DNA from: Methylobacterium sp. E-066
Lineage (GTDB): Bacteria > Pseudomonadota > Alphaproteobacteria > Rhizobiales > Beijerinckiaceae
Assembly (NCBI RefSeq): GCF_022829635.1
Contig: NZ_JAKSYO010000043.1
Location: 1-64,000, forward strand
Direction of reading: 5' to 3'
Length of the DNA stretch: 64,000 nucleotides
Each line of letters begins with the position of its first letter. Position 1 is the first letter of the stretch. The position numbers were made by a program, and so were the translations under genes. Below, in pieces: positions 17,470 to 25,348 of the stretch. Under the pieces are notes generated by a model, which was not told where the DNA came from, made no database searches, and saw only the letters and a program-made list of their open reading frames with translations.

Positions 17470-18120
17470 TCAGGCGATGGCGAGGTCGTTCTCGACGATG
17501 GCTACCCCTGGGGAGCCCCAGGCCGTGACGGCGGCGAGATTGCGCGCGTGCTCGGTGTGGACGCTGCCGGTCAGCCGGACGCGGTCGCCATGCACGTCGA
17601 CCCCGACGCGCTTGGGATCGAAGAACCACGAGCGCCCGAGCGCGCCCTTGATCCCCTCGGCGATGTCATGGGCGTTCGCGCGTGGCCTGATCGTGATCCG
17701 GTTCGAGAGCCCGACGACGCCGAGCAGCGACCGGACGTCGAGGGCAGCGGCGTCCTTCTGAAAGTTCCAGTCGACGGCCCCGTCGAGGCTGACCCAGCCG
17801 TCCTGGACCTGTACCGTGACCGTGTCGGGGAGAATCGCCGCGTCCCAGTCCAGGCGGTTGACGACGGCCGCGGCGATGTCCTCGTCGCTGCGGCGATGCT
17901 CGAAGGGAAGCTCGACCGAGATCTCCTCGGCGATAGCCTTGACCCCGTTCACGCGGCGGGCGGCGGCGTCGACGGCGTGCTTCTGGGCAAAGCTGGTCAC
18001 GTGCCCTGTCACGGTCACGATGCCATCCTTCGACGTCACCCCGAGATCCGTTCCGGTCACGCTCGGATCCCAGGCCAGCTCAGCGAGCACGTCCCGGCTC
18101 AGTGCCCTGTCGTCGATCAT
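17470..18120 (-). CDS. triple BON-domain protein (paralogue 1)
   Basis: A 216-residue protein of three BON domains (about residues 5-70, 78-146, 150-216), each with the V-x-V-x-dG-x-V-x-L-x-G-x-V pattern (DGIVTVTGHV, DGWVSLDGAV, GDRVRLTGSV). There is no signal peptide, so it is probably cytoplasmic. BON domains bind phospholipid or glycan surfaces. The C-terminus WGSPGVAIVENDLAIA is shared with the two other paralogues in this window. ATG 18120 follows GAAGGCAGG. A FixK/FNR-type box lies 159 nt upstream. Confidence 0.85.
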   Translation of the reverse strand: MIDDRALSRDVLAELAWDPSVTGTDLGVTSKDGIVTVTGHVTSFAQKHAVDAAARRVNGVKAIAEEISVELPFEHRRSDEDIAAAVVNRLDWDAAILPDTVTVQVQDGWVSLDGAVDWNFQKDAAALDVRSLLGVVGLSNRITIRPRANAHDIAEGIKGALGRSWFFDPKRVGVDVHGDRVRLTGSVHTEHARNLAAVTAWGSPGVAIVENDLAIA

Positions 18121-18205
18121 GATGGCCTGCCTTCGTCGGTGCGGTCTCGGCGGCGGGTGAGCCGCCGTATCCGCTCGATGACAAGCTAGCGCCTTGCCAA
18201 AGTAC

Positions 18206-18220
18206 ATTCGCGAAGCGAAT
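18206..18220. promoter_or_regulatory. small palindrome in the leader of BON paralogue 1
   Basis: ATTCGC-GAA-GCGAAT, six-base arms around a three-base centre, between box B and the BON gene. It could be an operator for a second regulator or an RNA hairpin. No other copy was noticed. Confidence 0.3.
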
Positions 18221-18279
18221 TTGAGAACTAGCTATGCGAGGACGGATATCGGCAGGGCTTCACGAGTAAACGTCCAAGT

Positions 18280-18293
18280 TTGATCTGGATCAA
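18280..18293 (-). promoter_or_regulatory. FixK/FNR-type box B
   Basis: TTGATCTGGATCAA, a perfect TTGAT-N4-ATCAA site (extended symmetry TTTGAT...ATCAAA at 18279-18294). It lies 159 nt upstream of BON paralogue 1; no plus-strand gene follows it. Confidence 0.75.
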
Positions 18294-18374
18294 ACGCGGT
18301 CTCACGTTCCGCTGATGGACGCAAAGCCATCCATGCGCGGTCCGCTGGGAAATCCCATGTCTTCGCGGAACGCC

Positions 18375-19304
18375 TCACACGCCGACGGCCCGAACGTCGC
18401 CATCGTTCGCCCCCGGGGGCTGAAGCACGTTGCCCAAAGACTGGATGCTCTCCGTGATGTGGGTCAGCACCGTCCTGATCCTCGGGGTGTCGCGATTGTC
18501 CTTGTGGACCAGCAGCAGGATGTCGGCATTGGGAGGTTCGGTCGGCACCTCCAATCTCGTGAGCCGGCGCTCCTCGTCGCCGCGGAAGCGTGCCAGGCAT
18601 GCCAGGCCTCCGCCATTGGCGGCTGCGAGCACGGCGGCCTCGTGGCTGCTGGTCTGCAGGACGATACGGGACCTGGGAGCCATCTCGGTCAGCCAGGCCG
18701 ACTGCGTCATCTCCTGGCTGTCCTCCATCTGCGTGATGAGATGGTGGTCGGGGCAACCGTCGTCGAAGTTGAGTGCGCCGCGCTCCGTGATGTAGTCCCG
18801 CGTCGCGTAGAGACCGAAGGCGATGCCGCCGATGCGCCGCACCACGAGGTCGTGCTGCTCGGGCTGCCGCATACGCACGGAGATGTCGGCCTCGCGCATC
18901 GCCAAGCTGAGTTCCCGCGGGTTCGGAATGAGCTCGATCATGATGTCGGGATGCTTGGCGTGCAGGCCGGCGAAGCTCGGTGCCAGCAGGTGCGCGGCCA
19001 TGGTCTCGGCGCAGGTGACCCGCACCAGCCCGCGCAGGCGGGTGTCGCGCCCGGTGACGTCCCGTTCCAGGGCGAGGGCTTCGGCCTCCAGGCTTTCGGC
19101 CTTCCTGCGGACCTCCTCGCCCGCCAGGGTCGGCACGTATCCGTCGGGGGTCCGGTTCAGCAGGCGTACCGCGAGGGTCGCCTCCAGCGAGTTCAGGCGG
19201 CGTCCGACCGTCGATTGCGACACGTGGAGCACCTTGGCGGCGGCCGAGAGCGTGCCGTGCCGGGCGAGCGTCAGGAAGAATCTCAGATCATCCCAGTCCA
19301 GCAT
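18375..19304 (-). CDS. LysR-family transcriptional regulator
   Basis: A 309-residue LysR regulator. The winged HTH occupies residues 1-60 (LRFFLTLARHGTLSAAAKVLHVSQSTVGRRLNSLE), followed by the effector-binding part with GLVRVTCAETMAAHLLAP, LELIPNPRELSLAMREADIS-like and CLARFRGDEERRL segments. It is divergent from the OsmC-family gene, the classical arrangement of a LysR regulator and its target, so an oxidant-responsive role is possible but not shown. Confidence 0.88.
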   Translation of the reverse strand: MLDWDDLRFFLTLARHGTLSAAAKVLHVSQSTVGRRLNSLEATLAVRLLNRTPDGYVPTLAGEEVRRKAESLEAEALALERDVTGRDTRLRGLVRVTCAETMAAHLLAPSFAGLHAKHPDIMIELIPNPRELSLAMREADISVRMRQPEQHDLVVRRIGGIAFGLYATRDYITERGALNFDDGCPDHHLITQMEDSQEMTQSAWLTEMAPRSRIVLQTSSHEAAVLAAANGGGLACLARFRGDEERRLTRLEVPTEPPNADILLLVHKDNRDTPRIRTVLTHITESIQSLGNVLQPPGANDGDVRAVGV

Positions 19305-19462
19305 GCGGCCTCCGCGATCCGTTTTCGCATTCCTCCTCGTCAGCTTTGGTGGCCGACTTCAATGCCGAAGAGCTTATACTGGAACTCATGAAATAACCAC
19401 GACGGAAATATTTTCGCCATCAAGGAATTTTGACGGCGGCCATCCCTGTAGAGGAGAAATCA

Positions 19463-20029
19463 ATGGCGTTGCCTCCCGTGAAACCCGATGTCGGAGCCAC
19501 GGTCCCCATCGACAAGCGCGAGCTTCAGACGGTGATCGATAAGGGCAAGGCCGACCCGACCGCCGTCCGGACCCTGCGGTGCCGAACCGTCGCGCAGGGG
19601 AGATTGAGCCAACTCAATTACATCCGGAACCTGCCGCCGCAGCCGGTGATGGAGGACGAGCCCGAGGGACTGCTCGGCGAGAGCACCGCGCCGAACGCTT
19701 CCGAGGCGCTGCTCGCGGCGTTGGGATCGTGCCTCTCCATTGGTATCCACGCCAACGCCCTCGGGCAGGGCATCCCGATCCGATCGCTGGAGCTGCACGT
19801 CGAGGCCGACATCAACATGACCTCGGTCTGGGGCAGCGGCGACCTGCACCCGAAGACCATCGGGTTCGAAAGCATCCGCGTCGCCGTGAGCATCGACGCG
19901 GATGCGTCCCGAAAGGTCCTTGCGGCGCTCATCAGGCACACGGTGCTGTGGTCACCGGTGGCGAACACCCTTCACAATCCGGTCCACCTCGACGTCGCCC
20001 TCGCGCCTGCCGTGGCCGCGGCGGCCTGA
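19463..20029 (+). CDS. OsmC/YhfA-family protein lacking the second catalytic cysteine
   Basis: A 188-residue OsmC-like protein (ESTAPNASEALLAALGSCLSIG). OsmC/Ohr enzymes reduce organic hydroperoxides with two cysteines. The first is in GSCLSIG. At the position of the second (usually in a VSxTCPV context) this protein has TVLWSPVANTL, with no cysteine. This is the pattern of the YhfA-like branch, whose activity is unsettled. Start ATG 19463 follows GAGGAGA. It is divergent from a LysR gene. Confidence 0.8.
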   Translation: MALPPVKPDVGATVPIDKRELQTVIDKGKADPTAVRTLRCRTVAQGRLSQLNYIRNLPPQPVMEDEPEGLLGESTAPNASEALLAALGSCLSIGIHANALGQGIPIRSLELHVEADINMTSVWGSGDLHPKTIGFESIRVAVSIDADASRKVLAALIRHTVLWSPVANTLHNPVHLDVALAPAVAAAA

Positions 20030-20354
20030 ACCGGATAGCCGCCGAAACGGCATTCGCGCGGATCTGCGTTCTAGGTCCTCGATTTTGAACAGCCCCACCA
20101 CTTTGCCTTCGCGTTGGGCCCTGGACGTCGAGATGATGCCACGGCCGGCTTGGCGGCCGGGGTCCTGCAACGCGTATTCTGACTCGATGCGGATGGGCGG
20201 GACGCGTTTGTCGAACGCGCACGCAACGAGGAGCGGGGGCGGGCGACCGAACGCTGGCGGGGTCGCTGAGGCGGCGCCTCCGGAAGAGCCAGACGACGAG
20301 GGGGTGACCCACGGGCCACCGCGAGAGGACGTTCCCCATCGAAAGGACAGACTC
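20030..20354. other. intergenic, possible short relic
   Basis: No FixK-type box found. A minus-strand frame between about 20070 and 20250 has protein-like composition (FDKRVPPIRIESEYALQDPG, EGKVVGLFKIEDLERR) but no start near it and no recognised family, so it may be a gene remnant. The final 40 nt form the leader of the FixK-like gene. Confidence 0.3.
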
Positions 20355-21098
20355 ATGTCGATCCATTCGCTACCCGCCGGCCCGGCGATCAGGCCACCCT
20401 TTCACGTCCCGCCGTCGTATCCGGTCGGGGGCATCGGCAAGGTCCGTCTAATCAGCCTGGCAACGGCTCTGCCGCTGGCGGAACGGGACACGCTGGAGCC
20501 GTTGAGCCGCCGTGTGGCGCTCGACCAGAAGGAAACCCTGTACGGTCAGGACGAGCCCGCGGTATCCGTCTTCAACGTCAGCTCAGGCGCGCTTCGCCTG
20601 TATCGCATTCTCCCCGACGGGCGCCGGCAGGTCACCGGCTTCGCCTTCCCGGGCGATTTCCTGGGGTTGTCCCTGCTGGACCGCTTCACCGTGTCTGCGG
20701 ACGCCCTCGGTCCGGTGACCGCATGCAGGTTCGAGCGGCTGGCTTTCATGGACCTGCTTCGCGGGCAACCCTGCCTGATGATGCACCTGCATGAGATCCT
20801 GGGACACGAGCTGTCCCGGGCCAAGGACATGATGATGTTGCTCGGGAGGCGGACCGCGGACGAGAGAATCGCGACGTTCCTGATGGGACTGCAGGAGCGA
20901 TACGTCCGGATCGGACGATCCTCGGTCACCCTGGAGCTGCCGATGGGGCGTCTCGACATCGCCGACCATCTCGGCCTGACCATCGAGACCGTAAGCCGGA
21001 CATTCTCCAGGCTGGACCGGGACCACTGCATCCTGATCGTCCCGGGCGGCGTACGCCTCGTGGACCACGACCGCCTCGCACGGATGTCGGCACACTGA
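20355..21098 (+). CDS. Crp/Fnr-family regulator, FixK-like
   Basis: A 247-residue Crp/Fnr protein. The cyclic nucleotide-binding-type fold spans about residues 40-150 (LYRILPDGRRQVTGFAFPGDFLG), the dimer helix 140-165, and the winged HTH 170-240. The recognition helix is E211-T-V-S-R215 in LGLTIETVSRTFSRL; in FNR the equivalent Glu and Arg read TTGAT half-sites. The N-terminal cysteine cluster that binds an Fe-S centre in FNR is absent (cysteines only at 124, 140, 225), so it is FixK-like and not itself a direct oxygen sensor of that type. ATG 20355 follows AAGGA. It is the natural candidate to bind the eight palindromes in this island. No box precedes its own gene. Confidence 0.88.
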   Translation: MSIHSLPAGPAIRPPFHVPPSYPVGGIGKVRLISLATALPLAERDTLEPLSRRVALDQKETLYGQDEPAVSVFNVSSGALRLYRILPDGRRQVTGFAFPGDFLGLSLLDRFTVSADALGPVTACRFERLAFMDLLRGQPCLMMHLHEILGHELSRAKDMMMLLGRRTADERIATFLMGLQERYVRIGRSSVTLELPMGRLDIADHLGLTIETVSRTFSRLDRDHCILIVPGGVRLVDHDRLARMSAH

Positions 21099-21116
21099 TC
21101 TTCCCCTGCGCTGTGC

Positions 21117-21377
21117 CTAAAGGCCCGGGGGGCGAACCGGTGGTCGCTTGATGTCCCGCCAACGGGACCTTGGGCCGGGTACACCGGGAGCCTGTACCGC
21201 TCCCGTGTCGACGGGGTCCGATGGGCGGATATCGCTGGGCACCACGTCCTCCGAAGGCGGCATGTTCGGGCCGCTGGACGTGGCATGATCGCCCTCTCTG
21301 GGCGCCGCTTGGGACGTCGTCGCGACCAGAAGCGCCCCCAGGGCGGCGAGCATGGTCTTGCGTGTTCCTGACATCAT
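21117..21377 (-). CDS. small exported hypothetical protein
   Basis: An 86-residue protein with a signal peptide (MMSGTRKTMLAALGALLVATTSQAA) and a short proline-rich mature part with NMPPSEDVVPSDIRPSDPVDT and a basic tail. AGGAGG lies 5 nt before ATG 21377. Box C ends 78 nt upstream, a promoter-like distance, and the divergent BON gene lies on its other side. It is convergent with the FixK-like gene. Family unknown. Confidence 0.65.
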   Translation of the reverse strand: MMSGTRKTMLAALGALLVATTSQAAPREGDHATSSGPNMPPSEDVVPSDIRPSDPVDTGAVQAPGVPGPRSRWRDIKRPPVRPPGL

Positions 21378-21455
21378 CCGGGCCTCCTCATCCGGGGCGA
21401 CGGTTTCGGCCGCCCCACGCGATGGCCAGCATGCGCGCGACGTCGCCAACGGACT

Positions 21456-21469
21456 TTGCGCTGGATCAA
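21456..21469. promoter_or_regulatory. FixK/FNR-type box C (divergent)
   Basis: TTGCGCTGGATCAA, identical to boxes A, E and H. It lies 78 nt upstream of the small exported protein (minus) and 173 nt upstream of BON paralogue 2 (plus), and could serve either or both. Confidence 0.68.
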
Positions 21470-21642
21470 GGACGCGACGGGGCCAGGGAATAGGGTTCGC
21501 CCCATCGGCACAGACGAAACGAACCGCTGCCGGGACGCCCCATCGGCGGCCGCCAACGCCGGAAGGCTTCGCTGTCTCGATCCGGCTCGCCGAGGCGACG
21601 GAGGCGGCCTGAGGAATTCCCCGACGATCCAGGAAACGCACC

Positions 21643-22290
21643 ATGACCATGGACAAGACCTTGCAGACGAACGTCCTCGCGGAACTCGGCTGGGAGCCGA
21701 GCGTCACCGCCGCCCATATCGGCGTCACCGCAAAGGACGGCATCGTGACCCTGACGGGGCACGTCCAGAACTACATGGAGAAGTACGCCGCCGAGAAGGC
21801 AGCCGGCCGCGTCAAGGGCGTCCGAGCGGTCGCCGAGGAAATCGAGGTCCGCCTTCCCGCGCACGCCCGAAAGAACGACGACGAGATCGCCGTGGCCGTG
21901 GTCCAGCGCCTGGACTGGAACGTCTCCGTCCCCGACGAGACGGTGAAGGTCACCGTCGAGAAGGGTTGGGTCACCCTGACCGGCCAAGTCGAGTGGCAGT
22001 TCCAGAAGGCCGCGGCCGAGCATGACATCCGCGGCATGCTCGGCGTCGTCGGCATCGCGAACAACCTTACGATCAAGCCGCGCCCGAACGCGTCCGACAT
22101 CAGCGCCGACATCACGGATGCCCTTCATCGGAGCTGGTACGACCCGAAGACCATCAACGTCAGTGCGGTCGGCGGCGTCGTCCACCTGAGCGGCACGGTC
22201 CACACCTGGTACGACCGGCAGATGGCCGGATGGACCGCCTGGGGAGCCCCGGGCGCCACGAGCGTCGACAACGACATCCGGGTCGTCTGA
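21643..22290 (+). CDS. triple BON-domain protein (paralogue 2)
   Basis: A 215-residue paralogue of the 17470 and 30558 products, again three BON domains without a signal peptide (DGIVTLTGHV, KGWVTLTGQVEWQFQK, GGVVHLSGTVHTWYD) and the common tail WGAPGATSVDNDIRVV. Start ATG 21643 follows AGGAAA. Its 173-nt leader downstream of box C contains a 17-nt word (21556-21572) also found, with two changes, in the leader of paralogue 3. A GC-rich hairpin follows the stop. Confidence 0.87.
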   Translation: MTMDKTLQTNVLAELGWEPSVTAAHIGVTAKDGIVTLTGHVQNYMEKYAAEKAAGRVKGVRAVAEEIEVRLPAHARKNDDEIAVAVVQRLDWNVSVPDETVKVTVEKGWVTLTGQVEWQFQKAAAEHDIRGMLGVVGIANNLTIKPRPNASDISADITDALHRSWYDPKTINVSAVGGVVHLSGTVHTWYDRQMAGWTAWGAPGATSVDNDIRVV

Positions 22291-22301
22291 GAGCGCCTTA
22301 A

Positions 22302-22321
22302 CCGCCCGACGTGCCGGGCGG
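22302..22321 (+). terminator. GC-rich hairpin after BON paralogue 2
   Basis: CCGCCCG-acgtgc-CGGGCGG, a 7-bp stem with a 6-nt loop 11 nt after the BON stop. No U-run follows, so termination would be weak or factor-assisted. Confidence 0.4.
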
Positions 22322-22366
22322 TCCGACTGGATCGCCCGCTACGGCCTCCCTCAGGAGCCCCTCGTG

Positions 22367-22564
22367 ATGATGCACGCCCGGATACACGGCCACGACCGGA
22401 CCACCCTTGCCCTGATCTTCAACCATCCGACCAGCGAGAATCTTGAATGGCGGGAGGTCGTGGCCTTCGTCGACAGGATCGGGACCAGCGAGGAAAAGCC
22501 GGACGGGAACTGGAGACTGAGCCTCGGCGGTCGGACGCGGACCTTCCCCCAGCCACCGCGCTAG
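22367..22564 (+). CDS. N-terminal part of an amber-split baeRF-like protein
   Basis: A 66-codon reading frame (MMHARIHGHDRTTLALIFNH, then LEWREVVAFVDRIGTSEEKPD) preceded by AGGAG; GTG 22364 and ATGs 22367/22370 are possible starts. It ends at TAG 22562-22564. Without this TAG the frame runs straight on into the next gene (PPR-stop-DMDPREVERL). In relatives I recall, this HicA-like small domain and the downstream eRF1-like domain are one polypeptide with a PPRGKD-type joint at this point. The gene therefore looks split by one nonsense change; whether the fragment is functional is unknown. Confidence 0.6.
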   Translation: MMHARIHGHDRTTLALIFNHPTSENLEWREVVAFVDRIGTSEEKPDGNWRLSLGGRTRTFPQPPR

Positions 22565-22567
22565 GAC

Positions 22568-23077
22568 ATGGACCCTCGCGAGGTCGAGCGGTTGAGGCTC
22601 CTGATGGAGGAGGCCGGCCTGTCAGCACATGCCACGGAATTGATGACGCCGAGCCCGGCCGCCGGCGAGAGCGATGCCCTGATCGTCGTCGATCACCATG
22701 AGGCGCGGATCTATCGCCTCGACCCCGGGACCGTGGGCGAGACGACCGATACCACGCTCAAGCCGTACGATCCCCACGGCCACATCCACCACCTCGCCCA
22801 CAAGGAAGGTGGGAACTACCGCGGCCAGCGTGCTCCGGAGGACATGGCCTTCTACGACGGGATCATCGCGTCGGTCAGGGACGCACCGCGTATCGCGATC
22901 GTCGGCCACGGCACCGGCAAGAGCAGCGCGATGTCGGTCCTGTCGCGGCGCCTCGGCGAGCACCATCACCAGACGCAGGGACGCGTCGTGGCAACAGCGA
23001 CCGTAGACCTCTCGGCGGCGACGGACGGACAGTTGCTGGCGCTGGGTCGCGAGATGCTGAACCGGACCGTCCGGTGA
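22568..23077 (+). CDS. eRF1-like (baeRF-type) domain protein, C-terminal part of the split gene
   Basis: A 169-residue product starting at ATG 22568, four nucleotides after the TAG and in the same frame as the upstream fragment. It contains VDHHEARIYRLD, a histidine-rich HIHHLAHKEGG, RGQRAPEDMAFYDGI, IAIVGHGTGKSSAMS and EHHHQTQGRVVATATVDL, the pattern of bacterial eRF1-related (baeRF) proteins, suggested to act on ribosomes under stress. There is no good ribosome-binding site of its own, so translation may need re-initiation or read-through. Confidence 0.6.
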   Translation: MDPREVERLRLLMEEAGLSAHATELMTPSPAAGESDALIVVDHHEARIYRLDPGTVGETTDTTLKPYDPHGHIHHLAHKEGGNYRGQRAPEDMAFYDGIIASVRDAPRIAIVGHGTGKSSAMSVLSRRLGEHHHQTQGRVVATATVDLSAATDGQLLALGREMLNRTVR

Positions 23078-23278
23078 TGGCCGTACGGGTTTCCACCGCC
23101 CCTGACGGCGACCTGACGCTGGATGAGGCGGCATGCCATCCACGGAGGCCCGTCGCCTCGGGATCGCCGTAAGTGTCGCCGTCTGCGGAGACCAAGGCTT
23201 GAATTGCCTAGGCGACGCGCCGACGATGATGGCTACCGTACCATAGGTAGATCTGGGGGCAGTCCCGATTCTATTGGC

Positions 23279-23485
23279 CTACAGGCAGGCCTCGTCCTCG
23301 TCGATCAGGCGGAGCGCCTCGACGAGATGGTCACGTTGCTTGATCAGGGCTTCGACGGCGCGGGGCAGATCCTTTTGACGCTCCTTCTCGTCATGGCCGA
23401 ACGCGGGCGTCGACCGTGCAGGCGTAGATGCCGGGCCGGCATCGGCCTTGCGGTGGATCAACGACCTCGCCGGATGTCGATCCAC
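23279..23485 (-). CDS. doubtful small ORF overlapping box D
   Basis: A 68-codon frame. Its second half is protein-like and helical (DLPRAVEALIKQRDHLVEAL, then DEDEACL), but the only in-frame ATG (23485) lies upstream of FixK box D, which falls inside the frame. If the box drives this gene, the real start must lie downstream and no ATG/GTG is available in frame, so a frameshift or misread start is possible. Family unknown. Confidence 0.3.
   Translation of the reverse strand: MDRHPARSLIHRKADAGPASTPARSTPAFGHDEKERQKDLPRAVEALIKQRDHLVEALRLIDEDEACL
23448..23461 (-). promoter_or_regulatory. FixK/FNR-type box D
   Basis: TTGCGGTGGATCAA, one change from boxes A/C/H. It sits 34 nt after the stop of the universal stress protein gene (minus strand), upstream of the doubtful small ORF. 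Its target is unclear. Confidence 0.5.
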
Positions 23486-23495
23486 CGGATGGCGT

Positions 23496-24314
23496 TCAGT
23501 GGGACATCAGGCAGCAGACCGGGCTGTGGTCGAGCAGGTTGCGGGTGACGCCGCCGAAGAACCATTCCCGCAGGCGGCTGTACCCGAAGGCCCCGCCAAC
23601 GATGAGGTCCGCCTTGAACCCCTCGGCGGCGTCGAGCAGGGTCTCGGCCGTCCCGCCACCGTTCGGGACCTTGAGAACCCCCACGGCCTTGACGCCGTGC
23701 AGGCCGAGATAGGCCACGACATCGTCCAACTCGGTCCGGTCGCCGTCCTTCGCGACCTGAACGACCTGGACCTCGTCGGCGAGCTTGAGGAACGGCATCG
23801 CATCCGAGATCGCCCGCCGGCTCTGCGGGGTGTTCTTCCAGGCCACCACCGCGCGGGTCGCCGACAATCGTTCCACGCCGTGCGGCACGACGAGGACCGG
23901 CCGGCCCACCGCCATCAGCGCGTCGCCGGGTCCGACGGCGGCCGCGAGATGCGGTCCGTCGTTCTTACCCTGACGTCCGACGACGACGAGATCGGCCGCC
24001 CGCGATTGCTCCGCTAGGAACGTCAGCGTTTCCCTGAGCTCGGAACGCCACTCGATCCGCTCCGTCGGCCGGGCCGCCAGGCGGAAGACCTCTTCCGCCT
24101 GGCGCAACTCGTCGAAGGCTTTCTGACGGAGGTCCTCGATCCCGTAACCGGTCGGCACGGACGTTTCCCCGAACCCCCGCGGGTAGTCCGGTCCCCACGC
24201 CGCGACGCCGATGAGGCGTGCATCGAGCCGTCGCGCGAGGTGCGCGGCCAGCCCGATCCGCGGAGCCGCCCGCGCCCCGGGATCCACGGCGACGATGATG
24301 CTGGCATACGACAT
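23496..24314 (-). CDS. tandem-domain universal stress protein (copy 1)
   Basis: A 272-residue protein of two UspA domains (about residues 1-145 and 150-272). The opening SYASIIVAVDPG and ADLVVVGRQGKNDG belong to the first; the second ends with ADLIVGGAFGYSRLREWFFGGVTRN, the G-x2-G-x9-G nucleotide-binding motif. Tandem USPs are induced by energy limitation, stationary phase and low oxygen. ATG 24314 follows GGAGG at 6 nt. Box E lies 54 nt upstream. It is divergent from a paralogue at 24530. Confidence 0.9.
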   Translation of the reverse strand: MSYASIIVAVDPGARAAPRIGLAAHLARRLDARLIGVAAWGPDYPRGFGETSVPTGYGIEDLRQKAFDELRQAEEVFRLAARPTERIEWRSELRETLTFLAEQSRAADLVVVGRQGKNDGPHLAAAVGPGDALMAVGRPVLVVPHGVERLSATRAVVAWKNTPQSRRAISDAMPFLKLADEVQVVQVAKDGDRTELDDVVAYLGLHGVKAVGVLKVPNGGGTAETLLDAAEGFKADLIVGGAFGYSRLREWFFGGVTRNLLDHSPVCCLMSH

Positions 24315-24368
24315 GGGGAACCTCCGGTGACGAGGGGAGGACCATGCCGGTTCGACGGGCATCCATCG

Positions 24369-24382
24369 TTGATCCAGCGCAA
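24369..24382 (-). promoter_or_regulatory. FixK/FNR-type box E
   Basis: TTGATCCAGCGCAA (reverse of TTGCGCTGGATCAA), 54 nt upstream of the minus-strand universal stress protein gene. Confidence 0.7.
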
Positions 24383-24457
24383 ACCCAACTCTCGGACACG
24401 AAAGGCCAGGCGTCGTCGTCCGCAGGCGATGGTCCGGGACGATTTCGGGCCATGCCC

Positions 24458-24471
24458 TTGCGATGGGTCAA
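24458..24471 (+). promoter_or_regulatory. FixK/FNR-type box F
   Basis: TTGCGATGGGTCAA, the most divergent copy (TTG-N8-CAA kept). It lies 58 nt upstream of the plus-strand universal stress protein gene, so each gene of the divergent USP pair has its own box. Confidence 0.6.
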
Positions 24472-24529
24472 AGCCGGCGCCCCGGGGAACTGGCATTCTC
24501 GGACTTTGCCGAAGGGAGCCGTCCCATCC

Positions 24530-25348
24530 ATGACCTTCGCGAGCATCATGGTCTCCGTCGACCTCGCAGGCGATGCGGGCGGACGGATCGCGATCGCAGC
24601 CCGTCTCGCGGACGCGGTCGGGGCCCGGACGATAGGCGTCGCCGCGCAGGCGCCCGACCATGTCACCGCCCAGGTCGGTCCGATGGGCGCCTCGGCCCTC
24701 CTGCCGGCCCTTTCGCGACGGGCCGTCTCGGACGGGCTCGCCCAGGCGCAGGAGTTGTTCCGTGCGGCCGTCGGCACCCGGAGCCGGGTCTCATGGCGAT
24801 CCGCCCTCGAACCCGGGCTCGCCTTCCTGGCCAGCCACGCCCGAGCCGCCGACCTCGTGGTGGTCGGGCGGGGATGCCCGGACGGGGCGACCGGATGCCC
24901 CTTGCCGCTCGACGCCGCCTCCGTGGTGCTCGTGGCGGGACGTCCGGTGCTCGTCGTGCCGCCCGGCATCGATTACCTCGAAGGCCGACGCGTGATGGTG
25001 GCGTGGAAGGATACGCGGGAGGCCCGTCGCGCGGTGCTGGACGCGCTTCCGATCCTCCGCCTGGCGGACCGGGTCGACGTCGTCGCGATCACGCACGAGG
25101 ACCGGGTTTCCGGCGCCGCCGACGTGGCGACCTACCTCTCGGCACAAGGCATCCCCGCGACTTCCGCCGAGCACCCGTGCGAGGGAGGCAGCGACGCGGA
25201 AGTCCTGCTCGACCTGGCGTCCGAGGGCGCGACGGACCTGATCGTCATGGGGGCCTACGGTCATGGGCGCCTGCGAGAGGACGTCCTCGGCGGCGTCACC
25301 CGGGAGGTCCTGCGCCACTGCCCCGTCTGCAGCTTCCTGAGCCATTGA
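24530..25348 (+). CDS. tandem-domain universal stress protein (copy 2)
   Basis: A 272-residue paralogue of the divergent USP, two UspA domains (MTFASIMVSVDLAGDAGGR; ATDLIVMGAYGHGRLREDVL with the G-x2-G-x9-G motif near the C-terminus; both proteins end CPVCSFLSH or CCLMSH). Start ATG 24530 follows AAGGGAG. The TGA overlaps the ATG of the DUF1003 gene (TGATG), so they form an operon behind box F. Confidence 0.9.
   Translation: MTFASIMVSVDLAGDAGGRIAIAARLADAVGARTIGVAAQAPDHVTAQVGPMGASALLPALSRRAVSDGLAQAQELFRAAVGTRSRVSWRSALEPGLAFLASHARAADLVVVGRGCPDGATGCPLPLDAASVVLVAGRPVLVVPPGIDYLEGRRVMVAWKDTREARRAVLDALPILRLADRVDVVAITHEDRVSGAADVATYLSAQGIPATSAEHPCEGGSDAEVLLDLASEGATDLIVMGAYGHGRLREDVLGGVTREVLRHCPVCSFLSH

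Noticed and set aside
20071-20356. A gene antisense to the FixK leader (FDKRVPPIRIESEY...)
   Set aside because: Protein-like composition but no start, no family, and overlap with the OsmC gene 3' end; kept only as a possible relic.
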